Assembly: GCF_025685685.1 (NCBI RefSeq)
Contig: NZ_JAGSYH010000003.1
Span: 496,001-560,000, forward strand
DNA: 64,000 nt
Source of the DNA: Acidicapsa dinghuensis
Lineage (GTDB): Bacteria; Acidobacteriota; Terriglobia; Terriglobales; Acidobacteriaceae
Reading direction: 5' to 3'
Shown here: positions 35,586 to 45,592 of the stretch, one piece after another
How positions within the stretch are numbered: position 1 is the stretch's first letter
Layout: every line of letters begins with the position of its first letter
Made by a program: the position numbers and the translations under genes
The notes under the pieces: generated by a model
Database searches by the model: none
What the model saw: the letters and a program-made list of their open reading frames with translations, nothing else
Told to the model about the DNA's origin: nothing

Positions 35586-38138
35586 TCAGCCAGCAAAAGC
35601 AGGCATCGGCTCATCCGTCATAATCGATTCACACGCAATCGAGAGACAGCAGCCGAGCTCGCGAAAATCGCGGTCCCAGCGCGGTCGCTCGCCAGGGTCG
35701 TGCGCCGTCAGCGAGTGCGGCGAGCCGCGCATGATCTCGTACCAGATGTTCTGCGCCTGCCACAGATTCAGATCGAAGGGCAATTCGCAAAGCGTGCGCG
35801 CCAGTGACAGCGCGCGATCCAGAATATCGAGATTGCCGCTCGACATCGTCAGCTCTATCATCGCGCGCTTCATGCGCAGGTCCGCAATATAGCTCAGAGT
35901 GGGTTTATCAAGTTCGATATCGTCCGCCTTCGCCATGTTCAGCAGCGACTGCACCAGCGCAAGATTGATCGGCTCTGTCTCCAGCGCGCGGCGCAAGCCT
36001 GCATTGATCGCAAAGCTCGCCGCCATCGCCAGCGCCGGAGGCTTCGGCAGTCCCGCTCGCGAAAGAAAATGCAGCAGACTCGCGTGATCGTCGTAAATGG
36101 TCTTGAGCGAGCCCTCAATGTCCGCCAGCGTCGAATCCAGAATGATGCGCAGAATGCGCCGCTGCTCATCTCTAAAGAGCGACGTCAGCGAATAGTCGAG
36201 GTGATAGCTGCGGTCCAGCAGTCGAATCACTTCCGGGAAATTGCCATCGCGCACTTTGTCGCGAGCCTCATCCGTAACGCGTTCAAACTCTTCCACGCAT
36301 TCCTTATCGTTGGGATTGTACTGTTTCACCGCGCACGTAATGTTCTGGTCTCCAAAGTGGAGAACGGCAAAGGAGAAATCCTGCCGCAGCCCAGTGATAG
36401 CCGACTGAATCGAAGCCCGCCCCAGCGCCAGCTTCCCGCGCCCCGAAGTGAAGGCTTCATACGAGTCGCGACGCACCACATAGCTGAAGATCTCCGTCTC
36501 GTCCGCAAACGACGAAAAAACCGAACTGATCGCATAGTGAGCCGCAACCTGCTCCAGTCCAAGCTCCATGCGCAGGCACTGCTCCTTGTAAATCTTCGCG
36601 CCATCACCCGCTGACGCAACATTCGATTTCGCAAGCGCAAGCTTATCCAGAAAAGTCTGTTCTATGCCGGCAGCCGCATCGCCGAACAGCTCCTGAGCAA
36701 GCTGAATCACCCGCGCCGCATACGCAATGATCTGCACCGTCTCAATGCCCGAGATATCGTCAAAGAACCACCCACAGCTCGTGTACATCAGCTGCGCATG
36801 ACGCTGCATCTCCATCAGCTCAAGCGCGCGCACACGCTCCCTCTCCTGCAATACGTGCCGCTGATGCTGCGCAAAGAATCGGTCCGTGTTTTCCGGATGA
36901 CGATCCAGAATCACCTCAATATACGCATCGCGCGCCGCCCATACATCCTTGAAAAGCTCATTACCTGTAATCTCTGTAAGCTGGATCAGCGTATCGCGAA
37001 GCTGATCCAGCCCCTCGCGCAGCGGCGTGCGCCACAGTTGATTCCATCCTGCCTTCCCGCCATTGCATCCGCAGTTTGAGCGCCAGCGCTCCACGCCATG
37101 ATCGCAGCTCCACGATGAGTTATCGTGAATCTCCGCCTCCCACTGCGGCGGAAACTGCGCCAGAAAACTACCGTAATTCGCGAGCTGAACATCCTTATTC
37201 TGCTCGATCAGTCGCAGTGCGAAAGCCAGCGCCATCTCGCCATACCGGTGATGATGTCCATAGCTTTCCCCATCCGTAGCTATGTGTACAAGCTGCGCCT
37301 GTGTGCTCTCATGAAAGCCTTGCTTCAGGCGCGAAAAAAAAGTCTCGCCAGAGTTCAGCAGCCCTTCGAACGCAACCGCACGCGAGATAGGTCCATCGTA
37401 AAAAAACACCGCCAGCGATTTGCCAGAAGCAAACCGCACCAGATACGGATGCGTCGGATCCACCGTCGCATTCGGCGTATCAATCCATTCCTCCGGCGGC
37501 GCAGCGTCGTTTGATTCACGCTCAGCAATAGCGCGCACCCGCTTGCACTGCCGTGGAGCCAGCACCGTGAACTTGATCCCCTCCTGCGCCAGCAGCTCCA
37601 GCGTATCCGTGTCCGCAGCCGTCTCGGCCAGCCACATGCCTTCCGGAGCAAAACCAAACCGGTGCTTGTAATCTGCAATGCCCCATCGAATCTGCGTCAG
37701 CTTATCGCGCCGGTTGGCCAGCGGCATAATCAGGTGGTTGTACACCTGCGCCATCGCCGACGAATGGCCCTTAAACGTCGCCCGGCTGCGTGCTTCCCCA
37801 TCCAGCAACATGCGATAGCTCCGCGGCGCATTCTCAGCCAGCCAGCTCAACAGCGTCGGCCCGAAGTTGAAGCTGATGCGGGCATAGTTGTTCACAATCC
37901 GAACGATCTTATTCTTCGCGTTCACCACCCGCGCCGAACCATTCGTCGCATAGCACTCCGCGCATATCCGCTCATTCCAATCGTGATACGGAGTGGCTGA
38001 GTCTTGCATTTCAATAGTCTCAAGCCACGGATTCTCACGCGGCGGCTGGTAAAAATGTCCATGGATACAGATGAATCGTTTATCCGAAGCAGAAGGCACA
38101 GGGGAGTCCTTGAATAATGGCGTTACCGCAAGGGCCAT
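35586..38138 (-). CDS. GH57-type / DUF3536 glycoside hydrolase-like protein
   Basis: About 850 residues, cytoplasmic by appearance. The N-terminal half is a GH57-like barrel (FICIHGHFYQPPRENPW, YNHLIMPLANRRDKLTQIRWG, EGMWLAETAADTDTLELLAQEG, HIATDGESYGHHHRYGEMAL), with Glu and Asp in the expected positions; the C-terminal half is DUF3536. Members act on alpha-glucans or similar polymers, but the activity of DUF3536 fusions is not established. The start at 38138 is the first well-supported Met; the frame reaches 38180. Confidence 0.85.
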   Translation of the reverse strand: MALAVTPLFKDSPVPSASDKRFICIHGHFYQPPRENPWLETIEMQDSATPYHDWNERICAECYATNGSARVVNAKNKIVRIVNNYARISFNFGPTLLSWLAENAPRSYRMLLDGEARSRATFKGHSSAMAQVYNHLIMPLANRRDKLTQIRWGIADYKHRFGFAPEGMWLAETAADTDTLELLAQEGIKFTVLAPRQCKRVRAIAERESNDAAPPEEWIDTPNATVDPTHPYLVRFASGKSLAVFFYDGPISRAVAFEGLLNSGETFFSRLKQGFHESTQAQLVHIATDGESYGHHHRYGEMALAFALRLIEQNKDVQLANYGSFLAQFPPQWEAEIHDNSSWSCDHGVERWRSNCGCNGGKAGWNQLWRTPLREGLDQLRDTLIQLTEITGNELFKDVWAARDAYIEVILDRHPENTDRFFAQHQRHVLQERERVRALELMEMQRHAQLMYTSCGWFFDDISGIETVQIIAYAARVIQLAQELFGDAAAGIEQTFLDKLALAKSNVASAGDGAKIYKEQCLRMELGLEQVAAHYAISSVFSSFADETEIFSYVVRRDSYEAFTSGRGKLALGRASIQSAITGLRQDFSFAVLHFGDQNITCAVKQYNPNDKECVEEFERVTDEARDKVRDGNFPEVIRLLDRSYHLDYSLTSLFRDEQRRILRIILDSTLADIEGSLKTIYDDHASLLHFLSRAGLPKPPALAMAASFAINAGLRRALETEPINLALVQSLLNMAKADDIELDKPTLSYIADLRMKRAMIELTMSSGNLDILDRALSLARTLCELPFDLNLWQAQNIWYEIMRGSPHSLTAHDPGERPRWDRDFRELGCCLSIACESIMTDEPMPAFAG

Positions 38139-38227
38139 TCTAGTCGACCCAGAAGTCCCGGAGTAGACCACAACGAACACTCACCCAGGCATAGGTCCCA
38201 ATCGCCAGTGCTCGTTCGTCGCTTTTC

Positions 38228-39019
38228 TTACTCATCTCCATCCGGCAGCACCATCTTGCGGTCGGCGGTATCCAGATCACACGCCCGCCACATATACCAA
38301 GCAGCCACTGACCGGTACGGCGACCACTTCTTCGCGCGCCGCAGCATCACCTCCGGCTTCGGCAGGTCGGCCGCGGTCAGCGCCCGCGATTTCGGCACGC
38401 GCATAAACGTAAGCGCAAAGCCCTTGCGCACCCCATAATCCGTCACCGGAAAAACATCCGGCCGCCCCAGCGTAAAGATCAGCATCATCTCTACAGTCCA
38501 CGAGCCAATGCCGCGCACCTGCGAAAGCCGCTCGATGATATCCATATCCGTCAACTTGCGAATCGCCTTCGGATCGGGCACAGTCCCATCGAGCGTCCGG
38601 GCCGCCAGATCGCGCATTGCCTTGATCTTGTTAAATGAAACACCGGCTCCGCGCAGCAACTCGTCCGGCGTATCCAGAATCTGTTGCGGATGCGGATCAT
38701 CCAGCAGATGCGCAAATTGCGTATGGTCGGCCCCACCCTCAATCGCCGCTCGAATCTCCGCCGAAGAATAGATCAGCCGCACCCGTCGGTGAATCGTAGC
38801 CGCCGCCTTGCCATGCAGCTGCTGATAAAGAATCGCCTGAAATAGCGAATGGAACGGCGAACGTGTGTGGCGCGGCTTCAGCGTAAACCCGCCAATGCTC
38901 TCCGTCCGGTCAATCAGTTTAGCGAGCTTGGCATCGGCAGCCCGAAGATGAGCGATCGCTTCAACGGGGTCATAAAGCAATACAGATTTGGCAATACCAG
39001 ACTTGGCAACACGCGACAT
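38228..39019 (-). CDS. alkA: DNA-3-methyladenine glycosylase II (AlkA-like, HhH-GPD)
   Basis: About 263 residues. The helix-hairpin-helix LSQVRGIGSWTVEMMLIF (about 165-182) and the catalytic D194 in FPVTDYGVRKG are present. It removes alkylated purines to start base-excision repair. The start at 39019 is one of two Mets 33 bases apart. No ada gene is adjacent. Confidence 0.9.
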   Translation of the reverse strand: MSRVAKSGIAKSVLLYDPVEAIAHLRAADAKLAKLIDRTESIGGFTLKPRHTRSPFHSLFQAILYQQLHGKAAATIHRRVRLIYSSAEIRAAIEGGADHTQFAHLLDDPHPQQILDTPDELLRGAGVSFNKIKAMRDLAARTLDGTVPDPKAIRKLTDMDIIERLSQVRGIGSWTVEMMLIFTLGRPDVFPVTDYGVRKGFALTFMRVPKSRALTAADLPKPEVMLRRAKKWSPYRSVAAWYMWRACDLDTADRKMVLPDGDE

Positions 39020-39134
39020 GGATGCAAGTGTAAGACAACAGGCGAATGACAAATGTCAGTAGTCTTCAACGAGCTGTGAGCCTCGTGCCCAGATCGACCT
39101 CGTGCTCGGATCGAATAGACAGCCTGTTGAAACT

Positions 39135-39569
39135 TCACATATCTTTCCTACGCATTACCCCATCCAGCGAATACCGGTCATACCCCGCAAACGCCGGCAG
39201 CACCGCATACACGAGTCCATACATGATCTGTGTCACCGCAGTCGCCCAATCCTGCCGCAGCGTCGTCCCAAACGTCAGCGCCACCATCACCAGCAGCCCA
39301 CCCACAAGTGCCGCGCGGGTCTTGAACCCCGCCAGCAACAGCAGACCCAGCGCCGCCTCCACGCACGGCAGCGTTAGTCCAAACCCATAAACAAAACTCT
39401 GCGGAAGAGGCGTCTTCTGAAACTCCGGCAGCAAAGAACCCGCAAAATGTCCAGTCCCCGCCAGAATCCTCGCAATGCCATGCATCGCAATGTTCAGGCC
39501 CACCAGAACCCGTAAAAACAAATAGGCCATCTCGCCATCTCGCGTCAGGAATTCGCTTCTCACCCGCAT
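39135..39569 (-). CDS. DoxX-family membrane protein
   Basis: About 144 residues with four membrane helices. The motif FLRVLVGLNIAMHGIARIL, YGFGLTLPCVEAALGLLLLAG and LVGGLLVMVALTFGT fit DoxX. Some members handle thiosulfate or oxidative stress, but no specific role is visible here. The frame extends upstream to a GTG at 39620, so the start could be earlier. Confidence 0.8.
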   Translation of the reverse strand: MRVRSEFLTRDGEMAYLFLRVLVGLNIAMHGIARILAGTGHFAGSLLPEFQKTPLPQSFVYGFGLTLPCVEAALGLLLLAGFKTRAALVGGLLVMVALTFGTTLRQDWATAVTQIMYGLVYAVLPAFAGYDRYSLDGVMRRKDM

Positions 39570-39627
39570 CGCTCCTGCATTCAAAGACGGCAGCCATGGC
39601 CTGTTCGCCTCAGTCCACACCTTCCAC

Positions 39628-40062
39628 CTACTGCGGAGTCGGCTTCGGCTCCGTCTTATCCTCTACCTTGTCCGCGGCCTTCTCCGTTCCCTTCGCCGTC
39701 CCGTGGACTACCTTCTTCGTCCCTTCCTTCGTCTTGTCGTATGCCTTTACAGTGCCTTTCTTCGTGTCGTGAGCCGCTGTCTTGGTCCCTTCCTTGGTCT
39801 TATCCGCAGCCTTTTCGGTGCCCTCTTTGCTCTTGTCATAGGCTTTCACCGTGCCCTTCTTCGTGTCGTGAGCTGCCGTCTTGGTGCCTTTCTCTACAGC
39901 GTGCCCCGTCTTCTTAGCGGCATCCTTCGTATCCTGCCCAGCCTGTTTAATGTCTTGTCCCGCAGTCGACTGCAGAGCATACGCAGGCTGCCACACCGCA
40001 AACGTCATTACCGCTGCAAATGCAGCCAGCACAGGTATCGAGCTCAAACGAATCGTACGCAT
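39628..40062 (-). CDS. LEA-like 11-mer-repeat hydrophilic exported protein
   Basis: 144 residues. Signal-like N-terminus (IPVLAAFAAVMTFAVWQPAYA), then at least seven tandem 11-residue units of the type TAAHDTKKGTV / KAYDKSKEGTE / KAADKTKEGTK, forming a 33-residue super-repeat. Rich in Lys, Thr, Asp, Gly and Ala, with no Cys or Trp after the signal. This pattern resembles group 3 late-embryogenesis-abundant proteins, which protect other molecules during drying. The ATG has GGAGG about 11 bases upstream. Role is inferred from the repeat alone. Confidence 0.8.
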   Translation of the reverse strand: MRTIRLSSIPVLAAFAAVMTFAVWQPAYALQSTAGQDIKQAGQDTKDAAKKTGHAVEKGTKTAAHDTKKGTVKAYDKSKEGTEKAADKTKEGTKTAAHDTKKGTVKAYDKTKEGTKKVVHGTAKGTEKAADKVEDKTEPKPTPQ

Positions 40063-40362
40063 TCTCTATCTTTCCTCCCGAAAAGCTCTTTCTTTCATGG
40101 ATTCCCGAACAACCCATTAGGTTGTAACAGATTAGCGCCTTAACCATCTCGAACGCGCGGTTTTAGCTGTCAGACCCCTGCCACGCAAGCGCTTACAACC
40201 GCGTGCAGACCATTCTTATCCGCCTGCATAAAACCGCTCACTCCCCGCGCGGCAAAATAGCCACTTAGCCATGATTCACACGCGATTAACCCAGCATTCA
40301 CATTTGCAGGCGTCTCAATCACGGTGCACGCGAGACCGCACACCTCATCTCCGGAGGTCCCG
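40063..40362. other. Intergenic region with a LacI operator-like site, otherwise empty
   Basis: No gene. The site at 40184-40197 is described separately. No known repeat element seen. Confidence 0.45.
40184..40197. promoter_or_regulatory. LacI-family operator-like palindrome
   Basis: CGCAAGCGCTTACA matches nine of the ten fixed positions of TGnAAnCGnTTnCA, the best of three in the window. It is 166 bp upstream of the MFS transporter start. Its cognate regulator could be the LacI protein at 50411; this is an inference. Confidence 0.4.
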
Positions 40363-41754
40363 ATGCCCGCAGAAATTACCCCCTTCCCCGGCAACGATTT
40401 TTCCGAGCTCGACAACGCTAAAGTCTCCGCCACCCACTGGAAGATCATGTTCATCTCCGGCATGGGCTTCTTCACTGACGCCTACGACCTCTTCATCATC
40501 GGCGTCGTCATGGCCCTCCTGCGCGATCTCTGGAAAGTCGGCAAGCTCGAGGAAGGCCTCGTCGAATCTACCGCGCTTCTCGCCTCGGCCTTTGGTGCGC
40601 TCCTCTTCGGCCGCATCGCCGATATGCTCGGCCGCAAGCGCATCTACGGCGTCGAGGTCCTCGTGCTCGCCCTTGGAGCCATCGCCTGCGCCTTCTCACC
40701 CGGCATCTGGTGGCTCATCGGCTTCCGCTTCATCCTCGGCGTCGGCATCGGCGGCGACTACCCCGTCAGCGCCACCATCATGGCCGAATACGCCGGCAAA
40801 GCCTCGCGCGGCATGCTCGTCACCCTCGTCTTCGCCATGCAGGCCGCCGGACTCATCCTCGGCCCACTCTTCGCCTCGGCTCTGCTTTCAACATCGCTCT
40901 CCCATGACATCATCTGGCGCGTCCTCGTCGGCTTCGGAGCCGTTCCCGCCCTCGCCGTCTACTGGGCCCGCCGCCACCTCAAGGAAACTCCGCGCTACCT
41001 CGCCGCCGCCGGCATGGAAGAGGATGGCTCCGGCAACCTCACCAATGCCGCTCACTGGGACAAGGACAAACACTCCGTTTCCTTCTGGGACGGATTCCAT
41101 CGCCTCGTCAACAACAATCGCCTCCTCAGCCTGCTCATCGGCACCAGCGCAGCCTGGTTCCTCATGGATGCGGCCTACTACGGCAACACCGTATCCAGCC
41201 CGCTCGTCCTCAGCGCCCTCGGCGGCACGCACACGCTCCTGCAGAAAACCCTCACCCAGCTCGGCGTCTTCGTCATCTTCGCTGCGCCCGGCTACGCGCT
41301 CTCCGCTTTCCTGATGGATCGCCTCGGCCGCAAGGCCATCCAGGTCCTCGGTTTCGGCATGATGACCGTCACCTTCTCCCTCCTGGCCTTCATCCCCAAT
41401 CTCCAGCAGTCCGTCACCCCCTTCCTGCTCATCTACGGCCTCAGCTTTTTCTTCACCGAGTTCGGCCCCAACTCCACCACCTTCGTCTACCCCTCTGAAA
41501 TCTTCCCTGTCCGCGTCCGCACCACCGGACACGGTATCGCCGCCGCCATGGGCAAGCTCGGAGGCTTCCTCGGTGTCTTCCTCTTCCCTCCCCTCATGCA
41601 CTGGAAAGGCCTCTTCGCAGCCGAATCCGCAGCCGCTGTTGCCAGCCTCCTCGGCATGTTCGTCACCATCGCCCTACTGCCAGAAACCAAAGGCCGAAGC
41701 CTCGAAGAAATCGAAGCCGCAGCCGCCCAGTTCCACCGTCACCTGGCCGCATAA
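40363..41754 (+). CDS. MFS transporter (phosphate:H+ symporter / sugar-porter-like)
   Basis: About 463 residues with twelve membrane helices. FFTDAYDLFIIGVVMALL, FGRIADMLGRKRIYG, GVGIGGDYPVSATIMAEYAG and LLPETKGRSLEEIE are the signatures of the PHS-type/sugar-porter branch of the major facilitator superfamily. It could carry phosphate or an organic solute. The ATG at 40363 follows CGGAGG with 5 to 6 bases between. A LacI-type site upstream suggests regulation with sugar genes. Confidence 0.87.
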   Translation: MPAEITPFPGNDFSELDNAKVSATHWKIMFISGMGFFTDAYDLFIIGVVMALLRDLWKVGKLEEGLVESTALLASAFGALLFGRIADMLGRKRIYGVEVLVLALGAIACAFSPGIWWLIGFRFILGVGIGGDYPVSATIMAEYAGKASRGMLVTLVFAMQAAGLILGPLFASALLSTSLSHDIIWRVLVGFGAVPALAVYWARRHLKETPRYLAAAGMEEDGSGNLTNAAHWDKDKHSVSFWDGFHRLVNNNRLLSLLIGTSAAWFLMDAAYYGNTVSSPLVLSALGGTHTLLQKTLTQLGVFVIFAAPGYALSAFLMDRLGRKAIQVLGFGMMTVTFSLLAFIPNLQQSVTPFLLIYGLSFFFTEFGPNSTTFVYPSEIFPVRVRTTGHGIAAAMGKLGGFLGVFLFPPLMHWKGLFAAESAAAVASLLGMFVTIALLPETKGRSLEEIEAAAAQFHRHLAA

Positions 41755-41769
41755 CAGCTATGTAGATGT

Positions 41770-41868
41770 CGTCATCCTGAGCGCAGCGAAGGATCTGCTT
41801 TTCGTCGGCATCACCACAACCGCTGGAACTCATTCGTTGTTCCTTAGTCCCTAATCCCTGATTAGGCG
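41770..41868. repeat. TGTCATCCTGAGCG-type element followed by a TCCCTAATCCCTGATTAGG tract
   Basis: CGTCATCCTGAGCGCAGCGA to about 41820, then a short heptamer-like tract (TTAGTCCCTAATCCCTGA) near 41847-41863 similar to 8151 and 50277. Between convergent genes. Confidence 0.65.
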
Positions 41869-41959
41869 GGAACGGGCTCCTCCTGCGCGGAAGAGCCCGT
41901 CGTTGAGGTGGGATGGTATGGCAGGGTTGTGTTGCGGAACAGGTCAAAAAGCGGTTTGA

Positions 41960-43090
41960 TTAGAAACCACGCACTGCTGCATCGGCCTCATCGGCTAGTT
42001 GGTTGAGAACCCTGAAGAAGGATTGGGGCTGGCCCCCGAACAGGTTCATGTCAGTCAGCGCCTTCGCCGCAGCACGAGCGCCAAAGAATCGATCCGTAAT
42101 GGGCCGAATAACCGCGCACTTCGGCAGCTTCTTGCTGATGAAGTCCGCAGGCACCGGGAAAATGAGGTTCGGCTGAAACAACGGGCCTTTCTTCGTAAAA
42201 TCCGGAAAAGTCAGCCCATTGTCGGTCACCGGTGACGTAGATCCGGAAAAGCTGAAGGCTCCGCCATTGCCCGGCTGTACCGAGTTTCCGGCAAAGTCCA
42301 CCCACTCCAGAAAGTGCGCAACCTCGTCGCCGCCAATGCCCAGCACAATCGTCAACACCTCCGGGTGTCTCACCTTCTGCGCCAGCGACGCATACAGGCT
42401 CGTGCCACCCTGCTCGATCGTGCCAAAGTGAAAGGCCGCCGTATTCGCAATCGCCTGAATATGATTCGGCCCTTCAAAGTCTGCGTCCGTCGCCGGAATC
42501 GCCGGACGATTCGTAATCGTGATCGCCTGCGGAGACGTCGCCCCAAAATCAGGACTGGTCGTGCTGCGATAACGGATATACCAGCTCGTATCCACATTCA
42601 GATGCAACAGGTTCGTCAGCCTTCCGATGTTCTTCGAACCCATCGCCGTGCTGCCCTGCAAATTACGGAACGCATCCAGATCCACCGGCGGTGTACCCTT
42701 GGATTCGAGATACGCATTCAAAAAGCTCGCGTGGCTGGCCTCATCCAGCGTGTTGCTCGAGATGTATTGCAGTCCGTCCCCATCCAGGAACTCGAAGGCC
42801 TGCTGATATGTGTTGTTCGAAGTGTTATCCACGCCACCCAGTTCGGCGTACTGATCCCACAAGTCGGTTTCGATAATTTCAGCCGCGGCCAGGAATCGCA
42901 GAATCGCAATATCGCCCCGATCCAGTTCTCCCCGATCGTTATGATCGTCGCGATCAGCCAGTGCAGAGTTGGAGTGTGCCAGCATTCCAGCAGCAGCAAT
43001 ACTGCCAGCAATAAGCCCGCCTTTCAAAAGCGAGCGGCGGTTGACGGAGCCCTTTGCGGTCGTAGGGGAAATCTCCGCTGATTCTTCCAT
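41960..43090 (-). CDS. Tat-exported ferritin-like domain protein
   Basis: 376 residues. The N-terminus has a Tat signal (NRRSLLKGGLIAGSIAAAGM). The middle contains ferritin-like helices (ILRFLAAAEIIETDLWDQYAE, NTLDEASHASFLNAYLESKG, LGIGGDEVAHFLEWVDF) with Glu/His pairs suited to a di-iron site. Similar proteins of Acidobacteria and Actinobacteria are annotated as ferritin-like without a proven reaction. It would act in the periplasm. Confidence 0.82.
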   Translation of the reverse strand: MEESAEISPTTAKGSVNRRSLLKGGLIAGSIAAAGMLAHSNSALADRDDHNDRGELDRGDIAILRFLAAAEIIETDLWDQYAELGGVDNTSNNTYQQAFEFLDGDGLQYISSNTLDEASHASFLNAYLESKGTPPVDLDAFRNLQGSTAMGSKNIGRLTNLLHLNVDTSWYIRYRSTTSPDFGATSPQAITITNRPAIPATDADFEGPNHIQAIANTAAFHFGTIEQGGTSLYASLAQKVRHPEVLTIVLGIGGDEVAHFLEWVDFAGNSVQPGNGGAFSFSGSTSPVTDNGLTFPDFTKKGPLFQPNLIFPVPADFISKKLPKCAVIRPITDRFFGARAAAKALTDMNLFGGQPQSFFRVLNQLADEADAAVRGF

Positions 43091-43276
43091 GAAGGTTCTC
43101 CTTTCGAAGCCGTCCGTTGAACGGACCTGCCCCGAAGAAAACCATAGATTCTACATAGAGCCCCTGTTGTCACTGCCTCGTAAGACCTTTGTCCGTTTTT
43201 TGAGACGAACAAATGACATTTGCCACCGTTGACGAAGATGATCGCCTGGCGTCGCATGCAAAACAGATCATCACCG

Positions 43277-43798
43277 TCACCCCTTCGGTCCCGCCACATT
43301 GCCTCGCAACCGCCGCGTCTGCTCCCGCGACTCCGCAATTGCCTCTCCCAGAAACTCGTGAACCAGCCTCAACTCTTCCACCGAATATCGCTCGCTCAAC
43401 GCGCGCATTCTTTTCCCCAGAGGACCCAGCAGCTCATCCATCCGCGCTCCAAATCTTTCAATGTTGGTTGCCTCCACAAGCACCACGCGCCCATCCTCCA
43501 TGCTGCGCACGCGCTTGGCATATCCAAGCTTCTCCAAACGGTTGATCACACTCGTGATCGCGCCCGTCGTCAGCCCCGCAAACTCAGCCAGCTTCCCCGC
43601 CGTCACCGGACCCACTTCGCAGAGCATCCCCATGCACTTGTGATCGGTGATGTGCAATCCGAGCCGGTCCGCTACTGCCTGATGCAGCATCAGCCCCGCC
43701 GTACTCGAGTCCCGAAAGCTCCGTTCCAACGCATCCAGCATCTCGGTCCGATTGCTTTTCTTCTCGGTTTTGCCTTTTTCCTTTTTCTTCTTACTCAT
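43277..43798 (-). CDS. MarR-family transcriptional regulator
   Basis: 173 residues. Lys-rich start (KKKKEKGKTEKK), then a winged helix-turn-helix: MGMLCEVGPVTAGKLAEFAG, TTGAITSVINRLEKLGYAKRVR, DGRVVLVEAT. It is divergent from the NTF2-like gene with a 99-bp space that contains a palindrome, so it probably represses both itself and that gene until an aromatic or oxidant ligand binds. Confidence 0.9.
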   Translation of the reverse strand: MSKKKKEKGKTEKKSNRTEMLDALERSFRDSSTAGLMLHQAVADRLGLHITDHKCMGMLCEVGPVTAGKLAEFAGLTTGAITSVINRLEKLGYAKRVRSMEDGRVVLVEATNIERFGARMDELLGPLGKRMRALSERYSVEELRLVHEFLGEAIAESREQTRRLRGNVAGPKG

Positions 43799-43863
43799 TA
43801 AGATATTCTCTCAAATATTTTCCGGAACCACTGGAACCGATCTGACCCACTCCACGTTATCTT

Positions 43864-43879
43864 AATTATTAAAATAATT
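43864..43879. promoter_or_regulatory. Palindromic candidate MarR operator
   Basis: AATTATT-AA-AATAATT is a perfect 7-base inverted repeat with a 2-base spacer in the divergent region, 18 bases before the start of the NTF2-like gene and next to its TAAGGAG ribosome site. Confidence 0.6.
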
Positions 43880-43897
43880 TTCCTTAAGGAGCCAATC

Positions 43898-44407
43898 ATG
43901 CCAACTACCGCTACACAAATCATCGACTCAGCCACCGACCAGGCCGTCCGCGACACCATGCAGCACCTGTGCGAAGCCTGGGAAGCCGGCGACGGCAAAG
44001 CTTACGCTGCTTTATTCTCCGAAGACGCTCAGTACGTAACCGCCCCCGGCCAGCGCCTCCATGGCCGGGAAGCCATCGCCACCTCGCATCAACAGATCTT
44101 CGACACCATCTTCAAAAACTCAAAGCTGGGCCGAAACTACCCCGTCGCGTTCCACGCCATCGCTCCCGGCGTCGTTCTCCTTGAAGCCGCCGGAGCGGTC
44201 CTCTTCCCGGGCGAGCGCGAGTCCGACATCCCGCCCAACGGCCTCATGACCATGGTCCTCGCCCATCGCGATGACGCTTGGAAGATCGTCTCCTTTCAAA
44301 ACACACCCACAGGCCCATCCCGCAAAGCCCGCTTCATCTGGAGATACTTCCGCTCTCGCATGCGCCTGTATTCCACCCCCAACAGCCCTACTCGTTCCGC
44401 AGCTTAG
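43898..44407 (+). CDS. SgcJ/EcaC-type NTF2-like (SnoaL) protein
   Basis: 169 residues with the cone-shaped NTF2-like pattern: [30 protein letters not shown] strand ([20 protein letters not shown]), [20 protein letters not shown]. Members bind small hydrophobic ligands or act in oxidative metabolism. TAAGGAG is 8 bases before the ATG. It is the likely target of the divergent MarR regulator and is followed by a flavin oxidoreductase in the same direction. Confidence 0.85.
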   Translation: MPTTATQIIDSATDQAVRDTMQHLCEAWEAGDGKAYAALFSEDAQYVTAPGQRLHGREAIATSHQQIFDTIFKNSKLGRNYPVAFHAIAPGVVLLEAAGAVLFPGERESDIPPNGLMTMVLAHRDDAWKIVSFQNTPTGPSRKARFIWRYFRSRMRLYSTPNSPTRSAA

Positions 44408-44469
44408 ATCCACCGGTCCTTGCCAAGCGGCTCTTGAACCAAACTTGCTTCGAAGCTCATCTAACGAAC

Positions 44470-45522
44470 ATGAGCGATAGCCCGCGCAACGGTTTCCCAA
44501 TCTCAGTTCTTGACCTCGTCACCCTCCGCAGCGGCGACCCCGCCGACACCGCCGTCGCCCAGGCCGTCGCACGCACCGTCGATCTCGCCCAGCACACCGA
44601 GCAGTGGGGATACCGCCGGATCTGGTTCGCCGAGCACCACTCCATCCCTGGCATCGCCTCCGCCGCCACCTCCATCCTCATCGGACACATCGCCAACGCC
44701 ACCCGCACTATCCGCGTCGGCTCCGGCGGCATCATGCTCCCCAACCACGCTCCGCTCGTAATCGCCGAACAATTCGGCACCCTCGCGTCGCTCTATCCCA
44801 ATCGCATCGACCTCGGTCTCGGCCGCGCCCCCGGCGGCGACTGGGCTACTATGCGTGCCCTCCGTCGTGAACTGAAGCAGGACGGCGATGACTTCCCCGC
44901 ACTCCTCGCCGAGCTGCAAGGCTTTCTCGGGCCCGTGCGTCCCGGTCAGGCCGTCCGCGCCATTCCTGGTCAGAACACGCGTGTCCCCATCTACATCCTC
45001 GGCTCCAGCCTCTACGGAGCTCAGCTCGCCGCACGCCTCGGGCTGCCCTTCGCCTTTGCCGCACACTTCGCACCGCAGGCGCTCTACGAAGCAGCGCGCA
45101 TCTACCGCACCACTTTCAAACCCGGCCTCCTTGCCCAGCCGTATCTGATGATCGCCGCACCCATCATCGCTGCCGATACTGATGCCAGCGCCAATTATCT
45201 CGCCACTACTCCGATGCAACGCTTCCTCCGCCTCATCCGCAACCAGCCTGTCGAGGTCGTCGCTCCCATTGAATCCATGGACCACCCCGCCCCCGGCTAT
45301 GAGCCCTGGAGTCCGCTCGAACGCGAAGCCGTGCACGCCCGCTTAGGCGCAGCCATCGTAGGTTCCGACGCAACCGTGCAGGCAGGCCTGGATAAGCTGA
45401 TCTCCGAGACCGGCGCCGATGAAATCATCGCCGTAACCGACCTCTGGGAGCACTCCGACCGCCTCGACAGCTACCAGCGTGTCGCTGCAATCGCTCAGGC
45501 AATTCAACCCGTCACCGTCTAG
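44470..45522 (+). CDS. Luciferase-like (LLM class) flavin-dependent oxidoreductase
   Basis: About 350 residues. [71 protein letters not shown] and [24 protein letters not shown] are the features of group-1 bacterial luciferase-fold monooxygenases (YhbW/MsnO8-like). It would use reduced FMN to oxidise an organic compound. The ATG at 44470 is used; the frame runs back to 44278 within the previous gene. May share the MarR-controlled transcript, 62 bases after the preceding gene. Confidence 0.9.
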   Translation: MSDSPRNGFPISVLDLVTLRSGDPADTAVAQAVARTVDLAQHTEQWGYRRIWFAEHHSIPGIASAATSILIGHIANATRTIRVGSGGIMLPNHAPLVIAEQFGTLASLYPNRIDLGLGRAPGGDWATMRALRRELKQDGDDFPALLAELQGFLGPVRPGQAVRAIPGQNTRVPIYILGSSLYGAQLAARLGLPFAFAAHFAPQALYEAARIYRTTFKPGLLAQPYLMIAAPIIAADTDASANYLATTPMQRFLRLIRNQPVEVVAPIESMDHPAPGYEPWSPLEREAVHARLGAAIVGSDATVQAGLDKLISETGADEIIAVTDLWEHSDRLDSYQRVAAIAQAIQPVTV

Positions 45523-45592
45523 TCTTCGCTATGGCTGTGGCGAATGCGGTTGTCGGGAAGAAGTGTGCCCTTAGTCCCGTACACTAGACTCC

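Noticed and set aside
42314..43081. 255-codon plus-strand frame inside the ferritin-like gene
   Set aside because: Arg-rich antisense frame; the minus-strand gene has a Tat leader and conserved Glu/His pairs.
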